NCBI GenBank assembly: GCA_026225555.1 | Contig: JAMFSY010000073.1 | Coordinates: forward strand, 1 to 48,708 | DNA length: 48,708 nt | From: Methylacidiphilales bacterium | GTDB taxonomy: Bacteria > Verrucomicrobiota > Verrucomicrobiia > Methylacidiphilales > UBA1321 | Direction of reading: 5' to 3' | In this document: piece after piece, positions 24,294 through 32,417 of the stretch | Numbering within the stretch: the stretch's first letter is position 1 | Layout: the number at the start of each line of letters is the position of its first letter | Program-made: the position numbers and the translations under genes | Notes under the pieces: model-generated | The model's database searches: none | Told to the model about the DNA's origin: nothing | What the model saw: the letters and a program-made list of their open reading frames with translations, nothing else

Positions 24294-24310
24294 CTTGTCC
24301 TATCACCATC

Positions 24311-27055
24311 ATGACCTGCTTTCATCAAAATCTCAAGTCGGCCCCCATGAGCCCGGCTGATCGTGAGGATTACATGGCCCGCTTGGGCCTTTCGGAGATC
24401 ACCGCGAACTTCATCAGGCGGGCCATTTCCAATCCACCGGTCCGCGCAGTTGGCGGTGGTGGCAGGGCCGTTTCCGGGAGGTTCATCAGCAGAAAGAACC
24501 ACTCGACGGTCGATTACGAGAGCAAGCGCGAGCGGACGATGTACTCCCGCCTGGAGTGCGAAGGCGACTGCCTCGGGTTCTTCGCCCAAGCCGCAGTGCT
24601 CCCAATCTCCTACCTCAACCTTAAGGGGGAAAGCGTCCCGACCCAATGCACTCCCGACGCGCTCGTTCTCATGAAGAATGGCCCGATCTTTTTTGAATGC
24701 AAAGATGCCTCCACCATGGAGAGGCTGGTCAAAGAACAGCCCAACAAATGGGCCAAGACAGTCGATGGCCGCTGGAGCTGCCCGCCGGCTGAGGCCGCCG
24801 CCAAGGAATTCGGCATCGGCTACCACATCTTCATCGCTGACGACTACCAGGTCTTTGGCCGCAATTATGACCTGCTCTCGGACTTCTACCTGAAGGACTG
24901 TCCCGCTCCTCCCGCCGAAGTGCGCATTGCGGTGCAAACGGCCTTAGCCGCCAATCTCATGGAGCCCCTCACGCTCGCGGAACTCCTCGCAAAATCCGGG
25001 GCTTCCATTAGTCAAATCTACGCCATGGTAGTGGCGGGAACGATCTACATAGACCTTAACCGGGAGCCGCTGGAAAAGCGGGAAATTGTGCATGTCTGGC
25101 AGAGCCAGCATCACGAGGAAATCTCCCGCCGCTTTGGCTTCGAGGATTGCCAGGATAAATCGGGAGTGCCCATCTCGTTTACCACGGGGTCGGTCTTTAC
25201 CTTTGGTGGGAAGGTCCACCGGATTTCGTACATCACGGCGCAGCAAGTCTTCTTCGTGGGTGAAAACCAGACCGAGACGAAAATGGAATACCGGCAATTC
25301 CTGGACCTGGTCAAAACCCAGTTCATCAAAAGCCATGGAGAGGTTGCCGATGATCCCCGAGTCTTGGAAGGGAAACGGCGCATGGCTGCCGCTACCCCCA
25401 CGGCGATCAAGGAGGCCCTGAGACGCCACGAGGCCATCAAGGGCCTCATCCAGGTGCCCGAGCGCACCCGGTACTACTGGCAGAATTTGTACAAGCAGGC
25501 GGAAGTAGAATTTCATAACGGCTTCGTGGGCCTTTTGAAACAGCCCCGCCGCACCGTGACCAAACGGAAGGTCTCTCCCCGGGTGCTGGAACTTTTCGAG
25601 AAGGTGATGGTCGAGAACTACGAGGTACCTGGAGGTCCAAACCAGAAGCTGTGCCGGGCGGTTTTAAAGGATCTCTGCCAGGCGGAGAATTATAAGGCTC
25701 CCTCCCAGAATTGGTTCAACCTCGAAATCAAAAAGAGGGACCAGCTCAAAACCTTGGAGAAGCGGTTTGGTTCGGGCGTGGCCTATCAGGCTTCCGCGGC
25801 CTTGGCCCTGTACCTCAATGACGAGACCCCGACCCATGGCGATTACTTCATGGCGGTGGGCTACATCGATCACACCCAGGTCGATGTCGAGGTGAAATGC
25901 GCCGAGACCGGCAAATCCTTGGGCCGCCCTTGGCTGACAGTCCTAGTGGCTGGCCACAACCGCGAGGTATTGGCCTTCTGGCTGAGCTTTGACCCGCCCA
26001 GCAGTGTGTCCGTACTTCAGGTTTTGCGGCAGTGCATGAAGACCTGGAAGCGCCTCCCTCGCCGGCTGGTACTGGACGGAGGCAAGGAGTTCCAGTCCAC
26101 CGAGATTCAGACCATCGCCGCATTCCTTAAAACCGAACTCTGCTACCGGCCCGGAAAGAAGCCCCGCTTTGGCGCCATCATCGAATCCCTCTTCGGATCA
26201 ACCAACGTCCTGATGTTCCATAATCTCCAGGGCAACACCGTCATCCGCAAGAATGTCCGAGCGATCCGGCCCGAGGTCGATCCTGACAACCTAGTTCATT
26301 ATGACCTTCCCCTGCTCTCGGCGATCCTGGAGGTCTACTTCTACGAAATCCATGCCAACACGGAGCATCGCTCTCTCCTGATGACGCCCATCCAGAAGAG
26401 GGCGCAGAGTATCGAGCTGCACGGTGATCGCCGGCACATGGTTTGCGACTACGACCGCACTATGCAAATCCTCTTCTGTCCGAGTGTCGGCAAGGGTACG
26501 TCCTACGTCACCCACAAAGGCGTGACCGTGCATTATTTCCGGTATGACGCGCTGGCTTTGACCAAGTGCCGGAAGAAGCCTGTCCCTGTCCGATATGATC
26601 CCTTCGACATCTCCCATGTCTACGCCTACGTCGGTGGCCAATGGATTGAATGCAAATGCCCCATGCTTCAGGTTCTTAAAGGCCGCTCGGTCTGCGAACT
26701 CTACCTGGCCACTGAAATCCTGCGTAAGAAGCGCTCCGAGGCCGAGAAAAACCAGACGATCAAGTACGACCGGATAGCGGCCTTGCTACGTGCAGCCAAT
26801 CATCCGGCCCTAGTCCGCCAGCGCCTTTCCGACCAGAACCTGGCCCCGATGCTGAAGCGGCTGGCCTTCGATTACGTGGAAGCTCCGGCGCAGATATCCG
26901 TACCCGATGTGACCTACGTCCAACCCCCTCCCGACACCACCCCGAAACCCAAGGAGCCCAAGGCGGAGGCCGCGCCGAAAGCTCCTGAAACCAAAGTAAC
27001 CCTGGCCCAAAAACTAGCGACCCTGAATGCAAACCCTACTTTCCGACTTAGTTGA
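24311..27055 (+). CDS. tnsAB: TnsA-TnsB fusion transposase (TnsAB)
   Basis: 914 residues, matching a TnsA endonuclease fused to a TnsB DDE transposase. The TnsA part (about 60-200) has a PD-(D/E)xK arrangement with candidate residues Glu70 in DYES, Asp116 in TPDALV, and Glu129/Lys131 in FFECKD. In Tn7 this enzyme cuts the 5' ends. The TnsB part (about 350-800) has the DDE triad: Asp520 in YIDHTQ, Asp589 in LVLDGGKEF and Glu625 in GAIIESLFG, a DD(35)E spacing, and cuts and joins the 3' ends. A Pro/Lys-rich tail (from about 880) may contact TnsC. The gene overlaps tnsC by 29 bp. Fused TnsAB occurs in several Tn7-like groups, including type I-B and I-D CAST. Confidence 0.93.
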   Translation: MTCFHQNLKSAPMSPADREDYMARLGLSEITANFIRRAISNPPVRAVGGGGRAVSGRFISRKNHSTVDYESKRERTMYSRLECEGDCLGFFAQAAVLPISYLNLKGESVPTQCTPDALVLMKNGPIFFECKDASTMERLVKEQPNKWAKTVDGRWSCPPAEAAAKEFGIGYHIFIADDYQVFGRNYDLLSDFYLKDCPAPPAEVRIAVQTALAANLMEPLTLAELLAKSGASISQIYAMVVAGTIYIDLNREPLEKREIVHVWQSQHHEEISRRFGFEDCQDKSGVPISFTTGSVFTFGGKVHRISYITAQQVFFVGENQTETKMEYRQFLDLVKTQFIKSHGEVADDPRVLEGKRRMAAATPTAIKEALRRHEAIKGLIQVPERTRYYWQNLYKQAEVEFHNGFVGLLKQPRRTVTKRKVSPRVLELFEKVMVENYEVPGGPNQKLCRAVLKDLCQAENYKAPSQNWFNLEIKKRDQLKTLEKRFGSGVAYQASAALALYLNDETPTHGDYFMAVGYIDHTQVDVEVKCAETGKSLGRPWLTVLVAGHNREVLAFWLSFDPPSSVSVLQVLRQCMKTWKRLPRRLVLDGGKEFQSTEIQTIAAFLKTELCYRPGKKPRFGAIIESLFGSTNVLMFHNLQGNTVIRKNVRAIRPEVDPDNLVHYDLPLLSAILEVYFYEIHANTEHRSLLMTPIQKRAQSIELHGDRRHMVCDYDRTMQILFCPSVGKGTSYVTHKGVTVHYFRYDALALTKCRKKPVPVRYDPFDISHVYAYVGGQWIECKCPMLQVLKGRSVCELYLATEILRKKRSEAEKNQTIKYDRIAALLRAANHPALVRQRLSDQNLAPMLKRLAFDYVEAPAQISVPDVTYVQPPPDTTPKPKEPKAEAAPKAPETKVTLAQKLATLNANPTFRLS

Positions 27056-28109
27056 TATTCCTTCTCCCGAGCACAGGGAGAAGATCGAAACATTCGCCCG
27101 GTACGTTAATGTGCATGAGACGATCAAGGCCGTCCTTTCCCAATCCGTTCACGAGGCCCTTTGCGCCCAGGATGGGAGAATCATCGCGGTTGTGGGCGGG
27201 ACGGGTATCGGAAAATCAACCGCCTCCCTCATGGTGCATCGCTGCGTCAACGAGTATTACCGGGCGGAGATGGAGGTAAAACCCGGATTTATGCCCGTGA
27301 TTACCACTTCCCTTTTTCATCCGGAAGATCCCAGGAGCGCGTGGCGGAGCATGTACATGGGCATCATCGAAGAAGTCGAGCCGTTGAGCGCCAAAAAGCA
27401 GGCGAACACCAATGTGTCGGCCTTCATCCAGCAGAGCCAGAGGCAGACCGCGCTGGCCTTGCGCAAGGCGGCCCAAAGTATTGCCAAAAATAGAGGGGTG
27501 AAGCTACTCCAGGTTGATGAAGGCCAGGCGCTGGTCGCGGGCCGTGGAGAATATCAATGCAGCGTCCTGAAGAGCTTTCTCAACACGACCAGGCTGCCTT
27601 GCATCATCTATGCTCCGTATCCCTTTTACCAAGCCATCCAGGAGGACACCCAGATGGCGCGGCGGACCACGTTTATCCATCTTCGCCCTTATGGGACCTC
27701 TGAGGCGGAAACGCTTGTCTTTCTCAAGATCGCACAGGAGTTTTTGGACCAGCTTCCCCTTCCGGTTGCTCCCGATTTCCTGGATGAGCATTCCCAGTTC
27801 ATCCTGGATAAGTCACTGCGCTGTGTTGGCGTGCTCAAGGGTCTTCTCGAATCCGGATTGATTTATGCCTACCAGGCCCGTGCGCGGCAGTTGCGCATCG
27901 AGCATTTGGTCAAAGGCGCAAAGCTGGAGGGAGTTCTGGAGGCGATGCGGTTCGACATCGAGAGTGGGGCCATCCTTTTCGGGGAAAAGCCAGCGCCTGA
28001 AAACACGGGGCCGGTTGTTCCGCGCCAGCCCAAATATACAGGGCGCAAAATCGGGCGGCGCAATCCCACCCGGGATGGCTTGAAGAATCCCCAGAGGGGC
28101 CTGGTATGA
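27027..28109 (+). CDS. tnsC: TnsC-type AAA+ ATPase, transposition regulator
   Basis: 360 residues. Walker A is GGTGIGKST at 57-65 and Walker B is LLQVDEGQ at about 160-167 (Asp164, Glu165). The C-terminal lid and a basic tail follow. TnsC links the target selector (TniQ/TnsD) to the transposase and controls activity by ATP binding and oligomerisation on DNA. The length is shorter than Tn7 TnsC (555) and close to the compact TnsC of CRISPR-associated and TniQ-dependent systems. It overlaps tnsAB upstream (29 bp) and tniQ downstream (4 bp). Confidence 0.93.
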   Translation: MQTLLSDLVDIPSPEHREKIETFARYVNVHETIKAVLSQSVHEALCAQDGRIIAVVGGTGIGKSTASLMVHRCVNEYYRAEMEVKPGFMPVITTSLFHPEDPRSAWRSMYMGIIEEVEPLSAKKQANTNVSAFIQQSQRQTALALRKAAQSIAKNRGVKLLQVDEGQALVAGRGEYQCSVLKSFLNTTRLPCIIYAPYPFYQAIQEDTQMARRTTFIHLRPYGTSEAETLVFLKIAQEFLDQLPLPVAPDFLDEHSQFILDKSLRCVGVLKGLLESGLIYAYQARARQLRIEHLVKGAKLEGVLEAMRFDIESGAILFGEKPAPENTGPVVPRQPKYTGRKIGRRNPTRDGLKNPQRGLV

Positions 28110-29371
28110 TCGACATTGAACGGCTCCTGGCAAACGAGCTGCCTTTTCCTCCACGGAGTGTGTGCTTCCCTCTGGAGCCCAAGGCCGCGGGAACCCCGAG
28201 GATGGAATCCCTGCGCAGCTACGCCATCCGCCTGAGTGCGGAGCACAACCTGTCTGCGACCAGGCTCCTTTCCGAATTAGTGGCCCCGCTAAAACGACAG
28301 GATGACTTGGCCAAGCTGGTGCCGTCATGGTATTCGATGAAGAAGGCCCTTAGCGCCGGCTTGAACGAGCTGACCATGCGCACGGACCTCGATAAGCTCA
28401 CCATGTTGCCGTGGGAGAATGTCATGGCTTCCGAGGGCCTGTACTTCCCCACCATGCGGTGGTGCCCGGAATGCGTCGGGGAGGATGGTCGCAGAGGCGA
28501 TGCCTACGAGCACCTTCTCTGGAACATCGGATGCAACAAGGCATGCCCTTACCACAAGGGTCTGCTTCGGGAGGCCTGCCCTCACTGCGGCTCCAAACCG
28601 GCGCGCGACACTACCCGCAATGTTCAGAAGCGCTGCCCTATCCGTGCCTGCCGGGCTGATCTCCGCAAGCCCATGGACGGCACTCCGACCGAAAAGGACA
28701 TTTACGTGGCGGGCAACATCGGTCGGGTGATCGCTGACGGCTACCAGGGCAAGAGCGCCCAACCGGACAGGCTCCGGCAGGTATGGGATCGGCTAGTCTT
28801 TCCCCTTTTTGATTCCAAAGTCGATGCCGCGCACCATCTGGGACTGACCGAGGGCCTGATCTACCAATCCGGCACTTACACCACGAGGCTCAAGCTCAAG
28901 CACTGGGCGCAGCTTTCCTGGATGCTGGGAGTATCCCTGTCGGACCTGCTTTTGAAGGAGATCGCCCAAATTAAGCCGCATCTGCGACCAGCGGAAACCG
29001 GTCAGTCAAAGCCCCGTGTAACCAAACGGGAATTGCGGAATAAAGCCTTTACGGTGGCGCGCCAGCGGAAGGGCAAAAAATTGAGCGTCCGTCGCTTGGC
29101 CGTGGAGATGGGCGTCTGCACCACCCGGCTTCGCAAGCAACTGCCCCGAATGACCCGGGGCTTAAGCCAGGAGCGCAGGAAAGACATGGCGAAGGCCAGA
29201 GAGAAGAAAATCACCGTCTTGATTCAATTAGCCCACCGGGCGAGAAGCGAAGGGTTCCCGCTGAGCAAGCGTGCGGCCCAGAGCGAGCTGAAATGCCGGA
29301 GTGGTGACTACTTTGAGGGTTTGTTGGCCGAAGCCTCCCGGCGCCTCAATGGCGAGTATTTCGCATTCTGA
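28106..29371 (+). CDS. tniQ: TniQ/TnsD-type target-selection protein
   Basis: 421 residues. The TniQ signature lies at about 112-165: RWCPECVGEDG with Cys120/Cys123, then ACPYHKGLL with Cys147/His150, CPHCG with Cys158/Cys161, and CPIRAC with Cys177/Cys182. These are the zinc-ribbon pairs of the family. The remaining C-terminal 200 residues are helical, basic and likely DNA-binding, which makes this a full-length TnsD-like targeter rather than the short TniQ of CAST systems. It starts inside the tnsC stop codon (ATGA overlap). In TnsD-like proteins the C-terminal part recognises a fixed chromosomal attachment site. Confidence 0.9.
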   Translation: MIDIERLLANELPFPPRSVCFPLEPKAAGTPRMESLRSYAIRLSAEHNLSATRLLSELVAPLKRQDDLAKLVPSWYSMKKALSAGLNELTMRTDLDKLTMLPWENVMASEGLYFPTMRWCPECVGEDGRRGDAYEHLLWNIGCNKACPYHKGLLREACPHCGSKPARDTTRNVQKRCPIRACRADLRKPMDGTPTEKDIYVAGNIGRVIADGYQGKSAQPDRLRQVWDRLVFPLFDSKVDAAHHLGLTEGLIYQSGTYTTRLKLKHWAQLSWMLGVSLSDLLLKEIAQIKPHLRPAETGQSKPRVTKRELRNKAFTVARQRKGKKLSVRRLAVEMGVCTTRLRKQLPRMTRGLSQERRKDMAKAREKKITVLIQLAHRARSEGFPLSKRAAQSELKCRSGDYFEGLLAEASRRLNGEYFAF

Positions 29372-29389
29372 CGCCTCTATCTTTCGGTC

Positions 29390-29602
29390 ATGGATTTCAC
29401 ACGCTCCGAAATCAGGAAAGCCCGGGCTGGCCTCAAGGCGGCCCAGCGCCACGCCAAAGCCGCCATGGATGCCAATGAGCACAAGATCGCGCACTACCGT
29501 CACGCTGCCCTGCAGCTCAAGCACAACGCGGAAGCCCGTTACGATTCCTCCCGGTTCCTGAACCGTAATTTCCCCCAGAAAACAGGCGATAGGGGCTCCT
29601 AA
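29390..29602 (+). CDS. Small charged helical protein, putative transposon cargo
   Basis: 70 residues, almost entirely helical and strongly charged: FTRSEIRKARAGLKAAQRH followed by AKAAMDANEHK and HYRHAALQLKHNAEARY. No motif recognised. It begins 18 bp after tniQ on the same strand, so it is cotranscribed with the transposition genes or is a passenger. Composition and style resemble the 63-residue protein at 30424. A long minus-strand frame overlaps it but is judged a shadow. Confidence 0.5.
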   Translation: MDFTRSEIRKARAGLKAAQRHAKAAMDANEHKIAHYRHAALQLKHNAEARYDSSRFLNRNFPQKTGDRGS

Positions 29603-29641
29603 TGAATTGACCTCGCGGCCGACATCTGTTGCCGTGATGGC

Positions 29642-30409
29642 TTGATTATTTCGCAGATACAGCGCCTGCCCGCGTTCAATTTCAAGAAATGGGAAAAGGG
29701 TGGCGCTGCCGCTCTGGTGGCCGGCGATAAAGACCGAATCCTTGCCCAAGTAGACCATAGATTCTCCATGCTGCTGAAGCTGGTCTTGTGTACGCTTGAA
29801 CCCTACGAAACGGAGATCCCCGCGGTGCGGAAGCTGACACTGCAATTTCTCGGCCAGGCGATCGCGCGGTACTCTCCGAATTACCTTAACTGGCTGGAGA
29901 TGATCGTGAAGTTGTGCGGGATCATGGTTTTTGCGCCGCCATCCAGAACGGAGGATGTATGGCTTGAAATAAGATCGGGCCGGCCAGACAGGGTCAAATA
30001 CCGGGTCATGATTTGGCCGGACATCGCGGTTTTCGTTCCGAGGACCGCGACGACTTTTGAGCTTGGGAGTGCTTCGCTGGTGGAGGAGAGCGCCATCCGG
30101 CTATTGGACGAGAAAGCCGCCACGCGCAATATCCGGCAGCGATACCTTCTCATGGGCAGGTCCGCAGGGGAGGAGTGGTGGCGGGATTTCAGTCTGACGG
30201 AGATTCCCTATCGGAGAGAGATTCCTGCCATTGAAGTCTGCGCCCAGATAACGGCCCAAGTCGGAGCCCGCAAGGAGTACCGAGAGGCCGCTGGAAAGTA
30301 TCTGCAAAGGCTGCCTATCGCCAAGCGTCGGGGTGCCCGAGCTTATGTAAGGGCCGCCAGAAGCCTTCACATCGAAGACATCTACCAGACGTTGAGGGAA
30401 ATGGACTGA
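29642..30409 (+). CDS. Unrecognised 255-residue protein, putative transposon cargo
   Basis: The frame opens at a TTG at 29642. The first in-frame ATG is at 29768 and would shorten it to 213 residues, and neither has a clear ribosome-binding site. The body is mixed alpha/beta without signal peptide or strong membrane helix. Segments such as MLLKLVLCTLEPYE, FLGQAIARYSPNYLNWLEMIVKL and YRVMIWPDIAVFVPRTAT look like a folded domain, but I cannot name it. It is followed after 15 bp by the 63-residue gene, so the two form a pair. The position after tniQ is where Tn7-like elements carry passenger genes, often defence genes. Confidence 0.6.
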   Translation: MIISQIQRLPAFNFKKWEKGGAAALVAGDKDRILAQVDHRFSMLLKLVLCTLEPYETEIPAVRKLTLQFLGQAIARYSPNYLNWLEMIVKLCGIMVFAPPSRTEDVWLEIRSGRPDRVKYRVMIWPDIAVFVPRTATTFELGSASLVEESAIRLLDEKAATRNIRQRYLLMGRSAGEEWWRDFSLTEIPYRREIPAIEVCAQITAQVGARKEYREAAGKYLQRLPIAKRRGARAYVRAARSLHIEDIYQTLREMD

Positions 30410-30423
30410 TCTATCTTGGGTAC

Positions 30424-30615
30424 ATGGTCATCGAAGAAGGTTCATCCAAAGCGACGAAGAAGGCATACCGGGAATTCGTGAAAGCCTCCAAGGCTGCCGT
30501 GACGGCTTTGAGCCGGCTTGAAAAGTGCATGCGGGCCGATCGGCGAAAGGCGGCGGAGTTCTACGTCGGTGTCCGAGTCTACTGTGGGCTACGGAAACCC
30601 AAAACGGGCAAATAA
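30424..30615 (+). CDS. Small basic protein, putative transposon cargo
   Basis: 63 residues, rich in Lys, Arg and Ala, predicted helical (ATKKAYREFVKASKAAVTAL ... RADRRKAAEFYV). Starts 15 bp after the 255-residue gene and probably shares its mRNA. No domain recognised. Together with the 70-residue gene at 29390 it frames the 255-residue gene. It is followed by a region of inverted repeats at 30650-30692 that separates it from the chromosomal lipoprotein gene. Confidence 0.5.
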   Translation: MVIEEGSSKATKKAYREFVKASKAAVTALSRLEKCMRADRRKAAEFYVGVRVYCGLRKPKTGK

Positions 30616-30649
30616 TCTGGTCAGGCTGCAACCATCAGCCTTGTCGGGT

Positions 30650-30692
30650 AGACAGGGTGCAAGATTCTGTCTTGTCTGATTATAAACAGAAT
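30650..30692. repeat. Overlapping inverted repeats after the Tn7-like cargo
   Basis: AGACAG (30650-30655) pairs with CTGTCT (30667-30672), and ATTCTGT (30664-30670) with ACAGAAT (30686-30692). TATAAA at 30681-30686 could be a -10 box for the lipoprotein gene. This may be the promoter/operator of that gene or the transposon's far end; no terminal TGT...ACA pair was established. Confidence 0.35.
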
Positions 30693-30712
30693 GGGACTGT
30701 CAGAGGTGTACG

Positions 30713-31219
30713 GTGCAAAAAAATGCCTTGTCTCGCCGCAACGATCGGGGTTTCAGCTCATTCATCATCATCAATGCCGCGGCTGTTGGCGCGGTCGGGA
30801 AAACCAACTTGGACGACGTCAACCCGCGAAAACGCCAGGGCCGCCTGCTGGCCTTTGGCATGACCGGAGCCATGGCGCTGGCTTTGTCCGCCTGCGACAA
30901 CCCTTCCCAGGTCATGATTTCTCCACCAGGGGAGTTTGATCCCAATCGGGCTTCCGCTTACACGAATACCAATCAACCTCCCAGTTCGTCGAGCGTGTGC
31001 GCCAATCCCGGTTGCGGCGCTTACCTGGGCGGCCACGGTTATTACCCTGTCTACGGATACCCCGGGTATTTTTACCGGCCCGCGCCCGGCAGCACAGTCG
31101 AACTGGTGAGAGGCTCAGGCAATTACTCCGCCGGTTCGCCGGAAGAAGCTCGCGCGAGCGTTGCCCGGGGCGGTTTCGGGGAAAGCGGCGGCGGTCATGG
31201 TGAAGGCGGCGGCGAGTAG
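30713..31219 (+). CDS. Glycine-rich lipoprotein next to an ATP-grasp enzyme
   Basis: 168 residues from the GTG at 30713, preceded by a good ribosome-binding site (AGAGGT ending five bases before). The lipobox LSAC is in the run FGMTGAMALALSACDNP. The N-terminal stretch before it is about 60 residues long, more than a typical lipoprotein signal, so a later start (TTG at about 30808) is possible. The mature part is Ser/Gly/Tyr/Pro-rich, with YYPVYGYPGYFYRP and a Gly-rich tail. The arrangement lipoprotein plus glutathionylspermidine-synthase-like enzyme resembles the E. coli ygiB-ygiC pair. The next gene begins eight bases later. Confidence 0.7.
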   Translation: MQKNALSRRNDRGFSSFIIINAAAVGAVGKTNLDDVNPRKRQGRLLAFGMTGAMALALSACDNPSQVMISPPGEFDPNRASAYTNTNQPPSSSSVCANPGCGAYLGGHGYYPVYGYPGYFYRPAPGSTVELVRGSGNYSAGSPEEARASVARGGFGESGGGHGEGGGE

Positions 31220-31227
31220 AGGAAAAA

Positions 31228-32370
31228 ATGATCCGTTACGATTGCCCGCCCCGTCCCGATTTTCAAAAAAGGGTCCGGGATCAGGGGCTCATCTATCACA
31301 CCAACCCGGATGGTTCGCCCTACTGGAGGGAATCCGCCTACTATGCCTTCACGAGTGGCGAAGTGGACCGGCTTTACGCGGCGGCGAAGGAACTTCACCA
31401 GATGTTTCTCCACGCAGCTGGTCATGTTCTCGAACAGGAAGACGGCCTGACCGGCCTGGACATTCCCACCGCGCTACACGATGTCATTCGCCGCTCCTGG
31501 GAGCGCGACCAGTGGGAATTCTATGGCCGCTTTGACCTGACTTTCGACGCGCGCGGCGTGCCCAAACTGATTGAGTACAACGCCGATACGCCGACCGGTC
31601 TTTTGGAAGCCAGCATCATCCAGTGGTATTGGAAGGAGGATCTCTTTCCCGGAGCCGATCAATTTAACTCCATCCATGAGAGCCTGGTGACCCGATGGAA
31701 GGATTTAATCGAGCATGAGGAGATCGCGCGGGAACTCATCCATCTGACCTTCACCGCCGGCCATCCGGAAGACCGGATGACGGCTGGCTACATCGGCGCC
31801 ACGGCGGAAGAGGCAGGCCTTCCCACCGCTTATCTTTCCATCGATCGCATCGGTTGGGATTCGCAACGGGGCGAATTCGTCGATGAAGAGAACCGGATCA
31901 TCCGGCAACTTTTCAAACTCTATCCCTGGGAATGGATGGGCACTGAAACGTTTGCCCCGCAGTTGGGTCTGGCTCACTGGACTCCCTTGGAACCGGCATG
32001 GAAGACCCTCTTCGCCAGCAAAAAGCTTCTCCTCACCCTGCAGGAGCTTTACCCGGAACACCCCTACCTGCTCCGTGTCTCAGATCGTGAGATGGCGGGG
32101 GACGCGGTGGCCAAGCCCGTTTTCGGTCGCGAGGGAGCGAATGTCACCATTCGGCAGGATGGCGTGGAGATCGACAAACAAGGTGGCAATTACTCCACGG
32201 GAGATTTCATCTTCCAGGAATATTGCCCGCTTGTTCAAGCCGCGCCCGGGATTTTTGCGCAGTGCGGAGTCTGGATGGCGGGGCCTGAGCCGGTGGGCCT
32301 GGGTGTCCGGGAGGATCGGCGTCCCATCCTAACCAACACGAGCGAATTCGTTCCGCATCTACTTATTTGA
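31228..32370 (+). CDS. Glutathionylspermidine synthase-like ATP-grasp protein (YgiC/YjfC type)
   Basis: 380 residues, close to the E. coli YgiC/YjfC length. Family landmarks are present: WREsAYYAF near residue 30, the phenylalanine/arginine run YGRFDLTFDA with KLIEYNADTPTGLLE, LHSL-type core WYWKEDLF, and the C-terminal FGREGANVTI with EYCPL. These make up the ATP-grasp-like synthetase domain. The amidase domain of true glutathionylspermidine synthase is absent, as in YgiC. It probably ligates an amine or peptide to an unknown acceptor, possibly in the envelope. A ribosome-binding site (AGGAAAAA) precedes the start. It ends before the MFS gene with a 47-bp gap. Confidence 0.88.
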   Translation: MIRYDCPPRPDFQKRVRDQGLIYHTNPDGSPYWRESAYYAFTSGEVDRLYAAAKELHQMFLHAAGHVLEQEDGLTGLDIPTALHDVIRRSWERDQWEFYGRFDLTFDARGVPKLIEYNADTPTGLLEASIIQWYWKEDLFPGADQFNSIHESLVTRWKDLIEHEEIARELIHLTFTAGHPEDRMTAGYIGATAEEAGLPTAYLSIDRIGWDSQRGEFVDEENRIIRQLFKLYPWEWMGTETFAPQLGLAHWTPLEPAWKTLFASKKLLLTLQELYPEHPYLLRVSDREMAGDAVAKPVFGREGANVTIRQDGVEIDKQGGNYSTGDFIFQEYCPLVQAAPGIFAQCGVWMAGPEPVGLGVREDRRPILTNTSEFVPHLLI

Positions 32371-32417
32371 GGGCGGGGATTTCATTTTCCCGTTTTCTGC
32401 TAAGCTGTCCGCTGGTC

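Larger units (their letters stand above)
24311..30615 (+). mobile_element. Tn7-like transposon core: tnsAB, tnsC, tniQ and putative cargo; ends not identified
   Basis: Three overlapping transposition genes (24311-29371) and three unrecognised small genes (29390-30615) read in one direction. A TnsA-TnsB fusion plus TnsC plus a TniQ-type protein is a complete cut-and-paste Tn7-like set with target selection by TniQ. No cas gene or CRISPR array was found in the window, so the targeting must be protein-guided or the CRISPR part is missing. The coordinates given are the coding span only. Terminal repeats and the 5-bp target duplication were not found. Confidence 0.75.

Noticed and set aside
29228..29845. 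205-residue minus-strand frame that reads fairly protein-like
   Set aside because: It overlaps the end of tniQ and the 29390 and 29642 genes, and has no recognisable domain or ribosome-binding site. The plus-strand set continues the operon and is preferred, but this one deserves a second look if the cargo genes prove wrong.
24311..30615. CRISPR-associated transposon (CAST)
   Set aside because: No cas gene, no CRISPR repeat array, and a full-length TniQ; I found only the protein-guided core.
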